From assembly GCA_024516035.1 (NCBI GenBank), contig CM044967.1, positions 7,095,202-7,159,201 on the forward strand: a DNA stretch of 64,000 nt, written 5' to 3'. Each line of letters begins with the position of its first letter. The stretch's first letter is position 1. This document shows positions 37,911-49,946 of the stretch, in pieces. Below the pieces are notes generated by a model, which was given only the letters and a program-made list of their open reading frames with translations, was not told where the DNA came from and made no database searches. The stretch comes from Bactericera cockerelli (taxonomy: Eukaryota; Arthropoda; Insecta; Hemiptera; Triozidae). The translations under genes were made by a program, and so were the position numbers.

Positions 37911-38008
37911 TGAGAAACTTCATGCATCAAGTGGGATTCGAACCAACGGATCCCTATGCACCTGCAGTGACCTGCATCACCGAACTTAACCAATACGACT
38001 ACCAAGTA
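37911..38008 (-). mobile_element. SINE family B, head only
   Basis: AAGTGGGATTCGAACCAACG and flanking head sequence. Confidence 0.55.
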
Positions 38009-38049
38009 TTTATTTTTGTAAATTGGTTACAATCTGAATACTTATGTCT

Positions 38050-38249
38050 GTCCCGGTAGCTCTGTGGTCAAGGCGTCTGTCTGGTAATCCAGAGGTCGCG
38101 GGTTCGAAACCCAGTCGGGACTTGACAAGTTGTCCATCCCTTCGGGATTTTGAAAACATAATAATACGTCTCGGGCTTATTCCTGGAATAATAGGACTCA
38201 TCAGTCCTAATCGGGCAGTATAAATAAGGCGATATTATTATTATTATTA
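38050..38249 (+). mobile_element. tRNA-headed SINE family A, full length
   Basis: A 72-nt tRNA-like head (GTCCCGGTAGCTCTGTGGTC ... GGGTTCGAAACCC ... GTCGGGAC) is followed by a body ending GGGCAGTATAAATAAGGCGA and an ATT-repeat tail. The head has an A box and a B box, but the anticodon arm does not form a proper 7-nt loop, so it is a SINE and not a tRNA gene. Confidence 0.85.
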
Positions 38250-39067
38250 ACGTTAGTTCTCATTTTATTTGTGATCACATTCATAATATTACAATTTCTC
38301 AGACTTATTAAACTCTAAACATTTGCCATATTTGGGACTTAAATCACCGACCTCCAGATTATGAGTTTGCCTCTTTATCAATCGAACTACTGAAGTTGGC
38401 TAGTTAAATTAATAAGTAACTACCTCAGTAGCAAATAATTCGTTATAATCAGGATAAACAGAAAAGTGAGAAGTTGTATTAGGTATTAGATGTACATTTG
38501 TACATGAATATCAGGACATACCAGTGGACATCACTGTTTCGAGCTTATTTGCTCTCATCGGCAGGTAATAGTTCTGACTATCCATGCCATTAACTAAACT
38601 CTCTATTTTAATATTTTAAATCAGTATAAACAGAATAGTGAGACGTTCTATTGTAGGTGTACAATTGTACATGAATATCAGAACATCTCTATTAATCAGT
38701 GCAGACAGAAAAAGTGAGAAGTTCTATCAGAAATTGTTAATTCTTACTGGTTTACTAGATGAATTTAATTTTAGGTTTAACTTTATGAGCGGCTCCTGTT
38801 CTTGACTTTGATTTTTTTTTCTCGTGTTATGCAGAGTGCTAATTATCAACACTATTCTTAACCATTGTGTGAAGCTTTCATGAATATCTGGCTGATGTTC
38901 GCACGTACTTACTTCAAGTTCTGCGATTCTTTATTTAGAATGTCCGTATTACGTTTAAACGTTTACTACAGAAATACACGTAGCGCCATGAGCTAAGTTG
39001 TCCAGTTATTGACATGCTACAGTAATGACAAATGAAGTACTACATTATCTACTATTAAACTAATTAA

Positions 39068-39440
39068 CGAAGATTAAAAAGTTATCACATTTGTGTTAAT
39101 CACTTTCGTGATATCACAACTACTCAAACTAGCTTTACTAAATCTACGCTGACACCGTACTTGAACCACGACCTCCAGTTAGAAATCCGCCTGATCGATT
39201 AAGCTACTGAGGTCGGTAACCATACATTAAAACAAAATATATTAGAAACGTAATTTAATTGTAAAATTTCTAATCTTTTCTGATAATTCGAAGAAAATAG
39301 TCACTATGGAATTTGAAATAGGTGTTGCACCGATGTGGATGTGTGCCATTTAGGTAATAGTTCAATTTTTTTCAAGATGAGTGTTTTACAGCCATTTTTA
39401 ATCTGTAGCCGTGAAACAGCAGCTACTGTAGACGCTTGTG
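39068..39440 (-). mobile_element. SINE family E, body plus head
   Basis: Minus copy with the same body-head order as 55950-56310. Plus strand reads GATTAAGCTACTGAGGTCGG near 39200 and CACCGATGTGGATGTGTGCC near 39335. Confidence 0.7.
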
Positions 39441-39984
39441 ATCTGTGATAATAGTGCGCTCAAAATATGATGATTCGTAATGATAAATTTTAAGATTTTA
39501 TTGTTATTTAGTGAGAAAAAAAGATTTCTTCAAATTATTTCCTGCGCTGGTTCCCCTCCGGTCTATAATTCGCAAACAAATCGTCACCGAGGCGAAACCA
39601 ACTCGCGAAATTCATTCACAAATTCTATTAGCAGCATAGAAAACTACCAAGTTTTATCACGTTATATCATCAGCAGTGGAGATATTGATTAACAGGGCCA
39701 GATGAAGAGAAACCCCTAGCTGTAGCATGGGGCGGTTGCGGAGCGCGGGGGGATTATTGATTTAAACGTGCGGTGCAGAGGAGACAACGGGAAATCAATA
39801 CATTGAATCACCCCCATTTAATAAAACACATGTATAGCGTATGAGGGATAGAAAATCAATGTTCTCTTGGCTTTACGAGGAATTGAAACACTTTTTGTCA
39901 TGCTTTCTAGATGTTTCGTAGAGGGGCTATTATTGGGCTAAAGTTCATTTAGGTACCAGAGGTAATATATCGTGCTTTTGGTAG

Positions 39985-40215
39985 TTGAGTGGTTAAGGCG
40001 ATTGATTGTTAACAGGTGCACTAGTTAACGCTCTAGTCTGGTATTCCCGGTAGCGCAGGGATCCATTGGTTCGAATTCCACCCAATGCATGAATTCTTCC
40101 TCATTTAATTCTTAGTATGACGACGTAATAGCACTCTGTAAGTCAGGTGGTAGAAAATGCTTTAAGCATTAACCTTGCTTAGAGGCTTTCTTTCACTTAT
40201 TACTAAAGAAGCTAT
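39985..40215 (+). mobile_element. SINE family B
   Basis: TTAACGCTCTAGTCTGGTAT, B box TTGGTTCGAATTCC, body GTAAGTCAGGTGGTAGAAAA. Confidence 0.7.
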
Positions 40216-40305
40216 TACAATAGTCTGTTACTTAATTATTATTATAATATACTAGTGCTTTCTTTAGACTGCCGACGCAAGACGGAGTGCCATTACTCTA
40301 ACTGT

Positions 40306-40489
40306 ATAATAATAATAATATCGCCTTATTTATACAATTAAAGTCCCATTATTCCAGCAGTAAGCTCAAGACATATTATTATGTGGTAAAAATCCCAAAT
40401 GGGAAGATGTCCCGTCTGGGTTTCGAACCCACGACCTCTGGATTCTCTGGATTCGCAGAGTGCCGCCTTTACCATTGAGCTACCGGGAC
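40306..40489 (-). mobile_element. SINE family A
   Basis: Minus copy, tail AATAATAATAATATCGCC, head ending CATTGAGCTACCGGGAC. Confidence 0.8.
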
Positions 40490-40646
40490 ATGGTATTTCT
40501 GAGAATTCCCAACCAGCATATTATTATTATTATCCTCACTTACTTGAAATTTTGGCCATAGATACTAAAACAATTGCTTTGAGAACTGGGCGCCCATATA
40601 ATTCTTCCACCACCATAATTTATATTATCTTGGGCTTTGCGTCTTA

Positions 40647-40811
40647 GGCCCGAATTATGAAACAGGATTAAATATCTAGGATTTGTTAATCCAAGCCAAC
40701 ATCAGTTAACAGCTAATATTAATGCGCTGTGACTGGTTAAATTCCCACCAGAGGGCGTGTTAAGGGATAGTGTAGCATTAGTTAGTCTAATCCTGTTTTA
40801 TAATTCGAGCC
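40647..40811. mobile_element. PIF-like MITE, second family, 165 bp
   Basis: GGCCCGAATTATGAAACAGG at the left and its complement (CCTGTTTTATAATTCGAGCC) at the right, with TTA at 40644-40646 and 40812-40814. Confidence 0.85.
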
Positions 40812-40926
40812 TTAATCCTTTTTGTGTTAGATATTAAGATATCCTAGGTATATGGCAAATTTTCATCGTGAGGCGTCCCATATCCTAGGATGTACTGGTA
40901 GTTGGTACAAAAATGGCGGTACAGAA

Positions 40927-41094
40927 CAGATGAAAGCTATCCATCTACAGATGAAAACCATCCATCTACAGATGAAAACCATCCATCTACAGATGAAAAC
41001 CATCCATCTACAGATGAAAACCATCCATCAACAGATTATAGCCATCCATCTACAGATAAAAGCCATCCATCAACAAATGAAAGCCATCCATCTA
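40927..41094 (+). repeat. 21-bp minisatellite, 8 copies
   Basis: Unit CAGATGAAAACCATCCATCTA with slight variants. Because 21 is a multiple of three it keeps frames open in two phases; there is no other sign of a gene. Confidence 0.95.
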
Positions 41095-41746
41095 AAGAGC
41101 TACAAGTCCGATAGCGGCGACAGCCCACGAGCGTCTAGGGCGGCTAAGATGAATATAGTAACCCTTGCGTCAGCACTTCTAATCACGCAAACCTAGAAAT
41201 CTGGAGTTTTCAAGCTTATACATGACTTGTTTTTTATTATTATTATTATTACAATACAGGATTGTAATAATAAAAAAAAACACATTTTCAACCCAACAAG
41301 CACATCTGAAACATCCGCCTTGCGACAGCACAGGGATAACTTTGTGACATGCCGATTTCTTATAAAGAAAAAAAAAAGAAAAGAAAAAAATATGCGAGCA
41401 ACAAGATTTCGACTCTGCTGATTCAACAAGACAATAATCTGTGCAATACACAATGTTTTAACATTTTATTTATTTCATGTGTTGGACATACATGGCAGGC
41501 GCCTAGACAGTGGGTCTGGGGGTCCATTTAATTCTTCCACCACCGTGAGATAGGTATCTTGAGATGTGCTGAATTGCTTATCTTACGGACACAGAATTAT
41601 ATTAATATATAGATGTGGTTCACCATGATTCCCTGATACCAAACTTTATTAAAAAAATCTAATCATTAAGTTGTATTTTACTTCATTAGATATTAAGCGT
41701 ATTTAGTTTTTAGACAATTTGATCTTAGGTACAGTTCAAAATAATG

Positions 41747-41910
41747 TCGGTCTTATAATCCAGAGGTCGCAGGTTCAAAACCCAGCCGTGTCATGAGAAG
41801 TTATCCTTCCATTTTGACCGCATAATTAATAATACGTCTTAGGCTTACTGCTGAAAGTATAGGACTCATAAGTCCTAATCGGGCAGCATAAAAAAGGCGA
41901 TATTATTGTT
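41747..41910 (+). mobile_element. SINE family A, head truncated
   Basis: Starts inside the head (CTTATAATCCAGAGGTCGC) and ends AAAAAGGCGATATTATTG. Confidence 0.75.
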
Positions 41911-42321
41911 ATGTTTTTTTTTTCTCTCTACCTCTCTAGTAAGTAAAGTACTGAAAAGTACCTCAGCATTCCTCTGTAGCAAAACCCCACGCAAGAATCT
42001 TATCTTCAGAAAGCTAGAACGTTGAATAGAACCTAGCAACACGCCAAATTGTCCATCGGTAACCTATGTGACGCCTTCTTTCCTAACTTCTTTGTCAGCT
42101 CAATTCCACCCGGAGAATTGAAAATGCTGATCCGCTGATTGTTAACTCTGGGATCAATTTCACTGACTACACAGATTCTTAGCAACTCTATTCTATGGCA
42201 TGGATGCCGAAAGGAAGTTGGTTCTAGAACCCAAGACACCACTACTCCCTACATTTTTTTTAGTAGGTAGGTGGTGGCGTGTATTCTAAATCAGAGGTTT
42301 CCAAACTGTGGCACTGCCTCC

Positions 42322-42442
42322 TTCCAGAAAGAACTCTCACTCTCTGAAATCCCCGAAAATTCCCTTTCAACCGTCAAATTTCTTGTAAATAATCCATTCA
42401 GTGAGTGCGTAGTTTGGGTAATTTTGAGAGTAGTTTCTGGAA
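42322..42442. mobile_element. MITE with TTCCAGAAAG ends, shorter copy
   Basis: CTTCCAGAAAGAACTCTCAC at the left and GAGTAGTTTCTGG at the right, inverted. Related to 10179-10340. Confidence 0.6.
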
Positions 42443-42649
42443 AAATGTCAAGTTGTCCTGCCAAATCTTATTAGATCAACGAGTTCTTACTCAGAAAGCT
42501 TTGCTCGGAGAGGTCCCAAATTCCAAAAAAGTTGAATACTTCTATTTTTAGACAAAAGCTCAAGATGTTAAGTGGTATTGCTCAAAAAATATATGATTTC
42601 ACCAAGAACTAGTTGCTGCTTGGTACTTCGCGACCAAGAAGAACAAGAC

Positions 42650-42850
42650 CTCTGAACCACGACCTCGTGGGTTCGAACCCTCGGTGGAGCAGAATTTTCT
42701 AAGAAATAAAATCTGTCACATCAAAAGTAAAAACACGTGAGGTTGGCATCAACTGTTCAACCCGGGCTGGGTGAGGATAATGTGGGTGCAAGTGCGATTC
42801 CTAGCGAGTGGAGGGTAAAACCCCGTCCTAAATAATTTAGGACGTATCAA
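42650..42850 (+). mobile_element. SINE family G
   Basis: Head GTGGGTTCGAACCCTCGGTG and body GGGCTGGGTGAGGATAATGT, ending in TTTAGGACGT. Confidence 0.7.
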
Positions 42851-42921
42851 ATCTGAATTTTTTAATGACAGAGTACCGTAACTAACTGATGAATTCAAAT
42901 CGTTTATTCAATAAAAATACT

Positions 42922-43125
42922 AACACTATTTAGTGGAAGGCAACCACCAGGCGAGATTAAAGCTCAAAGAATATACTACGACCTAAACACTCAGAGTCTT
43001 GTTATTATGTGATATGTGGTCACAAACTCAAATTGAGAAAAATTGATGCACTGGGTGGGATTCGATCCAACGGATCCCTACGCTAACTGGATTACCAAAC
43101 TAGCGCGTTAATCACTTGACTAACC
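42922..43125 (-). mobile_element. SINE family B
   Basis: Minus copy with TTTAGTGGAAGGCAACCACC, TGGGTGGGATTCGATCCAAC and TAGCGCGTTAATCA. Confidence 0.8.
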
Positions 43126-43988
43126 AAAGAATTTAAGGTGCTATTTAGCCAGTATACCTACCTACTTGAGGCACTTTAATATGATGTATTATTATTGCTG
43201 TTCAATGTACAATTGTACATGAAACCACGCATTACAGGTGAAAACTTGGTACAAAGTATTGAAATTATTTGAACGTGATAAGGGGATTTATGATTTTCAA
43301 TTCAAGACAACCAATATAACTTGTAAATTAATTGATTCGTAAACAAGATATTGCGAAATTATCAGGGGTCCAAACTCATAATACAAGTAATAAATACTCA
43401 CATAATACGAATATATTTACGTGCGTAAAATAATTAACACGAACCAAAAGCATTAATATTATTTTATGTGATTTTTTACACCTTCTTTGTGTATTGACCA
43501 AGTCTTATCGCAAATGATTAGCTAGTTCCTATATTAAATTTATCATATCACTATTGAGTACCTCTTTGTAAATAGTTACTTTTTAATCGTTTTCCAGCAT
43601 ATCAGTGCCTGATGAGCCCGAAACAGATTAAAATTTAAAATTTCCCATGAACTTTGTTTCTCATAAAAAGACACTATCATCTTATGGTTCATAGGAATCG
43701 ATTACTAAAAGCAGGAAAAGGTACCTAACGTTGACTTTCTACTATCTATGACTGCCCTAAGGTATAGAAAACATCGCAATTGATCACTTTTCTGTTGAAG
43801 CTGACCTTGTTTCTAGTCGAGTTAAGGACACTTTAAATTTAAAAAAGTGGCTCTTATCAATTATTTTATTCTTATGTTTAAAAGAATAGAAAATAGTCCG
43901 GCGTGTCACTCATGTCTAGGGCAGACTCTGCCTCGATCAAGTGTACACAAGCATGCAACAAGTCACACAAGCTTTTGAAAGCTCTTAC

Positions 43989-44131
43989 CTGTTTGTTTGT
44001 ATCACAACCGAGGGATAGTCAGCAAGCCACCGTAGACTGGAGTAAAACGCTATTTATTTCAGTCAATCACACTTTCGAGCGCAGAAAGCGTCCACTAAGT
44101 TTTACTGTATCGTTAGAACTGAATTAACTGA
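43989..44131 (-). promoter_or_regulatory. Candidate 5' UTR exon and initiator of the BTB zinc-finger gene
   Basis: On the minus strand a strong donor CAG|GTAAGA ends a possible exon at 43989. TCAGTT, the arthropod initiator, occurs at 44126-44131 and again about 9 nt further upstream. The BTB gene needs an upstream non-coding exon, and this is the best donor-plus-initiator pair I found, about 8.5 kb from its first coding exon. This is inference only. Confidence 0.3.
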
Positions 44132-44365
44132 ACACAAAGAAATCGATCACCGATGCGCACTATTATCGATTTTCGACAGTCAAAATACGACAGAAAAAGG
44201 GAAAAAAACAACACGAAAATGATTTTCGAAAAAGTTACGAGAGCATGCGTTGACGTTCTCATTCAAGCTTGCCCGTATCTGGAATAACTTAACTTTACCC
44301 TCGCGAACTCTTTCAAATCGTAGCGGCCAAAGCAGGGACTAACTCGCATTGCTCCTTACAGTTTA

Positions 44366-44384
44366 CCCCCCCCCCCCCCCCCCC
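44366..44384. repeat. C19 homopolymer
   Basis: Nineteen consecutive C bases in otherwise AT-rich DNA. Confidence 0.95.
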
Positions 44385-44701
44385 TGTATTTTGAACGCTC
44401 ACGATTTCAACATCTGGTCACCCCTCTTCATTCAAATCTTCGAATCATATATCTGACATAATATCCTGTTTATTTCTTGGCGAGACACTACTTCAAGGAT
44501 AGTTTTTTGAAAACAATTCGGTCACCGAAGAGAATTTGTCTCAGACAGCGTGGCGCCTTGTGGATCTTTTTTTTCCGGTGGGAGGGGGACCCCTACACTT
44601 CGCGGGAAATTCTTGCTTCCTCTTCAGATATGTTGAGGGAGCCGATTACTAACATGCTTTTGTAAACATCATAAAAATGTTACTCAAGGTACAGATAATA
44701 C

Positions 44702-44860
44702 TAGACCCTTTAGTGGAGTTTAGTGGAAGGTATAACCACTAGATGAGGATTTTTTAGTGCCTAAACCACACAGTGCTATTACTATGTGGTTACATGCTCA
44801 GATAAATGACGAAAATCCATCCATTGGGTGTGATTCGAGCCACAGATCCATGCTCTAGGT
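44702..44860 (-). mobile_element. SINE family B, diverged
   Basis: TAGTGGAAGGTATAACCACT and CCATTGGGTGTGATTCGAGC retain the family pattern. Confidence 0.6.
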
Positions 44861-45251
44861 TGTACAAGTTTAGCTCCTTGAAAACATTCATTACAAGAAC
44901 TTCGAATGACTTCTGATCACCAAGTACCTAACTACAGGGTGCGATGTTAATATAAACAAAACATCACAAATTACAGATAGGGGGGAATCGGAAGAAACTG
45001 TCGGAATTCTATTTTCAAGAGTTTGTGATGAAAATATCTTGAAGATGATGAAAATATTTTGAAGATGATGCCCTTCATGGTTAATATACCTACATCTCTT
45101 TCGAAGATTTTTTTGTAAATACCGGCCTTATAGAACAGCCCTGAATCCGCTTGCAGCAACTAAATGAGGTGCAAGATAAATATTTCAACTACCTCTTCGA
45201 ACCAACTGCTGGCTCTGGCGGAAAACTCCAAACCAGCGGAAGAAGAAACGT

Positions 45252-45473
45252 ACACTGTTAGTCAAGTAGTTAACGCGCTAGTCTGATAATCAAGGTAGCG
45301 GAGGGATCTGTTGATTAGAATCCCACCCAGTGCATGAATTTTTCCTCATTAAGAGTGTGGGACCACATAAAAATAAGACTCTGAGGGTTTGGTGGTAGAA
45401 AATGATTTCAGCATTAACCAACCTCGCCTGGTGGTTACCTTCCACTAAAGAGTGTTATTATTACTATTATTAT
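45252..45473 (+). mobile_element. tRNA-headed SINE family B
   Basis: Head AGTTAACGCGCTAGTCTGAT with a degenerate B box (GATTAGAATCCC); body ACTCTGAGGGTTTGGTGGTA and CCTGGTGGTTACCTTCCACT; TTATTA tail. Confidence 0.8.
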
Positions 45474-46911
45474 AAGAAAAAAAACGAAAATTTCTGAGTT
45501 TCATCGTCATCATTATCAAAACGACCTTGGGATTTCTTACATTCGAGAATTTGTTAATGTTGATTTTAATAATGAAATCAAATAGTTGATATTGGAGCAC
45601 TTTGATAGCTACAGTAATTTTATTAAATCACTGAACTCAAGTGGTTCTAGAGAAGCTTAACTGATAATCGTCCGTCTCACTCAAGAGCCAAACAGTTAGT
45701 CCGTGATCACATTTCGACCTTTGGTCTTCGCTTTTGTTTTTTCCTTACCTTGCCGAATTGTTTTGACCACTTTTGAAGTCACTCGTTCAATGCAAGTTAG
45801 ACTGTGCGGTTAGTCACTTTTTTCAGCTTTTGATTTTTTCAGAACACCTTTTAAATTCAGAGAATTTTTATTGTTCAAATTAGAATTTTCCATTTAAAAG
45901 AGTTTTAGTGAAATATATTGTCTCAATTTAACTTAACACTTTAGACTAAAATTGATCAAATGCTATAAAGGGAGCGAAATTGAAAAGTTGTATTTGAAAA
46001 TATTCGATTGTTGGATTAAATCTATTTTCATTGAGGTGAGTTTTCCAAAATACAATTATTTTCTTAAATTTTACATGTTTTCGTCTGGATGTTTTCAGAA
46101 AATTCTTGCGAATCAGTTTTTAAAATACTGTTAACAGGAAATCATCGTGTTGGGTCTGTTGTTTTCTCAAATGTAAAAAGCTCTTTTCAAAGAAATCCTA
46201 TTTTGTTTTCACAACTATGCATCACTTGCTCTCTGGTTACAATTTTCAGCTTTCTATTTGTCAGTAATATAGCTAAATTGAGACTTATTAGTTCCGTGCC
46301 CTTGGTTGAGGTGGAAACTATTGTACTGACGGCTTTTGTAACCAATTTTAAATTTATGCAATTATATTGTTTGTAACCAATATTTCGGCTTTCTATATGG
46401 ATAGAATAATTTGATTTTAGTTGTTAACATCCTGAATTCTAGGATTTAGGACAGGCTTCTATCATCTATACTTAATGGGAATCGTATAGGGACTATTCCC
46501 ATTAAAGAAATTGGGCCTGAGTTAGGGACTTTTCATAAAGGAACATAATTACATAATATTTTACAATTCTATTCCACAAAGTTATTACATATAGTTAATT
46601 TTAATAAAAATAACTAATTCAGAGAAGCAATAATATTTAATTTTCAAGTTTCACTTCACGTATTATTTACTTCGATGGTAACAGAAAATTTAGTTCGATA
46701 ATTATGTCTGACCGGGAATTCGAACCCACGACACCTGAAGCTAGAGGAACCTAGTGCAGTCATTAACTGCACCACAGAGGGTGAATTTCACACCTCCGAG
46801 ACAAGTTAGACCAATGTTTGAAGTGTGTACAAGTGGCCTTTCACTCTATGTGGCTTACATGGATATTTACTTAGTATAAATTACAAAAAAAAACAACAAA
46901 CAAACAAAAAA

Positions 46912-47102
46912 CGGTCAAGGCGACTGTCTGGTAATACAGAGGTCACTGGTTCAAAACCTAACCGGACATGACAATTTATCCACCCGTGGCCACTCGAGAT
47001 TTTTGAACATATACATATTATAATATACGTCTTGAGCGAACTGCAGGAAAAATAGGACTCATCAGTTCTGATCGGGCAGTATAAATATAAGGCGATATTA
47101 TT
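46912..47102 (+). mobile_element. SINE family A, head truncated
   Basis: Starts GGTCAAGGCGACTGTCTGG and ends ATAAGGCGATATTATTTT. Confidence 0.75.
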
Positions 47103-48511
47103 TTAACATAGGTCCAAGTTGTACAAGACAATAGATGTAAAAATTGTAAGTACATATTTATTTTAGAAGACCTCAAGTATATCTATCTGGATTATCTAAA
47201 GTGTTTACACATGTGATGGTACTTTCTAGGTTTATTTATAAACTGTTTTGAACGAGCTAACGGACTCAATAATAATTATGGAAGTGTACAAGTGTTTAGA
47301 TAATAATTGCACGCAGAATACATTGTTGCTATAAAATTATCAATAAGATTCCGTAAAATTCCATTGACATTTTATTGAAATGCATTTGGACAATGGGGCC
47401 AGTGTTGCATTGACAATCTAAATAAAACACTTGACCCGACAGAATAAATAAATACTACTGAGCTACATTTCTTTTTTCTCTCCTCAAAACAACACAAATT
47501 TTATGATAAATATTATTATTTTGGTTTGTATCCTTGTAAATATTAAATGCATAAATATATATTTTATAAAATGTATGTATTTTGTATAAAATGATACAAA
47601 ACAAGTACTTTACACTTAAAGTACTTAATGTAGACACAAAGTACTTTCAGTTTAAACAATATCTACTTGATCTAATTTATTACCTACTCATGTTTGTTCA
47701 ATTATTGTACTCGTATCAATGGAACCAAGTAAATTAACTAAGAACTAAGTTGTTATCGCAATGGACTTTGAGAATTGAGTTAGAGTTCAAAGCCCGAGGA
47801 AAAATTAAAAAAAAAAACACTGCCAATTATTATGGACGCAATACTACCTTGTGACTGTTTCACATTGTATACAGTTATACACGTTTCAATTTTGAGATCT
47901 TATACTAAATCACTTGTATCTCCAAACCGCCCGATTTTCAAATTTGTTTTATATGGTAGAATACCATTTTTCCTACACTCTAGATTCTACAAAAAATTCT
48001 GTATCGGCAAGTCGTATATCAGAGCTAAATCAAAATTTATTTAAAAATAATTATAAATGCACTATGTAAAACGATAATACGCATATACATACAAATACTT
48101 ACATATAAATTTCATCAAAATCGGGTGTACCGTTCACGAAATATAAGCGTTTAAGTAAAACGATAATGGTCAGTCGCATGGTCTCTTTCACCCAGAACCG
48201 CTAGTGCGAAGTTAATAAATTTAAAATGAGACCATCTGCAGAACGGCTCCAATGAGTCGAAATTTCGTCGAAATCTGTTCAGTAGTTTCTCTTTTTTTAC
48301 AAAATTGGAGCAAAGAAATATTTTTTTTTTTACAAAAACGAACACAATACTTCCGATTTCTAATATTAAAAATTTCCCGGAAGTAATTTAGAATTACCTT
48401 ATTTATACTGTCAGCTAAGAGTAGAATTTCCCACTATGCCCCAGATTGCCCCAGCGTATTGTTACAAATATTATACAGTATAGTTGAACCTGGATATAAG
48501 AGAACTCAAGG

Positions 48512-49468
48512 GGATCCGACACAAGGGCCGAATGGTGCAATAGTTTTTGCGGGATCTGTGATAATTATGTTGCATAAAAGTTCCACTGCAGCGCTGGCGT
48601 AGTTTTCAGGAATGATCCATGGCCTCCATGCGTCATGATGCTTAGACGTCCGCGGGTTCGATCCCTACCCAGGACGTTTTTTTATTATTTATTTTCGTTT
48701 TTGTGATAAACTATTATGCAGGGTTAGACCGGGTCGCTGCGCGACCCGGCCTAACCACCTGCACTAATTTCAACCTAACCTAAGCCCCTCACCCAACCAT
48801 CCTACCCAACAAACGGTTGTCAGTCTAAATGTTGTGTTTCGTTAGCCGGCTAGGATAGCTTGGGTGAGGGGCTTAGGTTAGGTTGAAATTAGTGCAGGGT
48901 TAGACCGGGTCGCTGCGCGACCCGGCCTAACCACCTGCACTAATTTCAACCTAACCTAAGCCCCTCACCCAACCATCCTACCCAACAAACTGAAGTCAGT
49001 GATCTATCGTGCAATTTCACCTCGTTAACTTTACCTAACCCTATATAACTACAAAATTCTTCTTAACAAAAAAATCCTCTTACCAAAAATGACTTACGCA
49101 TCAAATTCCAATTGACAATAATCATTCGTCTTTTATATGTAAAAGAATAAAACGGACAAAATACGTAAAAAATACGATGTAAAAATTTATGATGAAAAAA
49201 AATTGTTTTTTTTTTTTACTTCTGTTGGTATACATGTCGATGGTTCTCTGATATAAGGATAAAACTCAAAAACCCAGGAAAGTTGAGGAAAGCAAATAAA
49301 TTTCACAAAGATGATCAGTGATTTCAGAATTCAGTTCTTTTCAGTTTTCAGTAAAAGAAAAAAGAAACAAAACAATTATTTTATCTTTAGTTGACTTTAT
49401 TACCACTTGAGCGCAGCCCAATAGATCCCGCAAAAACTATTGCACCATTCGGCCCTTGTGTCGGATCC
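48512..49468. mobile_element. 957-bp MULE-like non-autonomous element, 46-bp perfect TIRs, 10-bp target duplication
   Basis: The first 46 bases (from GGATCCGACACAAGGGCCGA to GCGGGATCT) are an exact reverse complement of the last 46. GAACTCAAGG flanks both ends (48502-48511 and 49469-49478). Long TIRs and a 9-11 bp duplication fit Mutator-like elements. No transposase is encoded. Inside are a tRNA-like head near 48625-48678 (GGTTCGATCCC) and GC-rich hairpins at 48718-48990. It interrupts a pogo-like MITE. Confidence 0.85.
48718..48990. repeat. Direct and inverted GC-rich repeat with 18-bp hairpins
   Basis: The unit GGTTAGACCGGGTCGC-TGC-GCGACCCGGCCTAACC folds into a hairpin with one mismatch. 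The hairpin plus about 55 bp of CCTAACCTAAGCCCC-type sequence is present twice in direct orientation (about 48718-48811 and 48894-48990). An inverted copy of the flank lies between them (about 48859-48893). Confidence 0.85.
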
Positions 49469-49745
49469 GAACTCAAGGTACCGGTATTTTTTTTTTTTCT
49501 TCTTGTATCCAGATTTCTCTTACAAAGAGGTTATTTTCCCTTTACAGAGAGGTAAACTTGACCCGAAAATTGTTCTCTTATATCCAGGTTTCTCTTATAC
49601 ATATCCAGTTCTCTTTTACCCAGGTTCGACTGTATTAGATACTTTAGTGGGTTTGACGTCCCTTTAAACTACTAAGGTCTCATCCCTTTAGGGGTTTTAT
49701 CCTGCGTTCGCTGAAAACCATCCAGATACCCACATTACCCTCATC

Positions 49746-49946
49746 TATAATAATAATAATACTCTTTAGTGGAAGGTAACCACCAGGCGAGGTTAATGCT
49801 CAAAGCATTTTCTACCACCTAACCCTCAGAGTTTTAGTTATTATGTGGTCACAAACTCAAATTAATCAGGAAAAATTCGTGCACTGGGTGGGATTCGAAC
49901 CAACGGATCCCTACGCTACCTGGATTACCAGACTAGCGCGTTAACC
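49746..49946 (-). mobile_element. SINE family B
   Basis: Minus copy, plus strand TAATAATAATACTCTTTAGTG to GACTAGCGCGTTAAC. It is followed without a gap by a 5S-headed SINE. Confidence 0.8.

Larger units (their letters stand above)
35471..43988. other. Repeat-rich region upstream of the BTB gene
   Basis: Probably intron 1 (5' UTR) of the BTB gene if the exon at 43989 is real. Holds family A, B, E and G SINEs, PIF-like MITEs and the minisatellite listed separately. No coding exon recognised. Confidence 0.45.
48481..49632. mobile_element. Pogo/Tigger-like MITE split by the MULE-like element
   Basis: The left end reads TAGTTGAACCTGGATATAAGAG and the right end CCAGGTTCGACTG, inverted relatives flanked by TA. 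Removing the 957-bp insertion and one target duplication leaves about 185 bp. Same family as 32499-32883 and 60017-60270. Confidence 0.65.

Noticed and set aside
38050..38121. tRNA gene
   Set aside because: The head resembles a tRNA but the anticodon arm is not normal and the same head recurs in many copies with a SINE body.
40852..41196. Open frame with repeated QMKTIHL
   Set aside because: Product of a 21-bp minisatellite open in two frames; no splice or start context.
43903..44127. 74-residue plus-strand open frame
   Set aside because: No domain; the opposite strand better fits a 5' UTR exon.
46089..46376. 95-residue plus-strand open frame
   Set aside because: Hydrophobic AT-rich translation with no recognisable domain or exon signals.
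48760..48800. Interstitial telomere repeat (CCTAA)n
   Set aside because: Only two adjacent CCTAA units; not an array.
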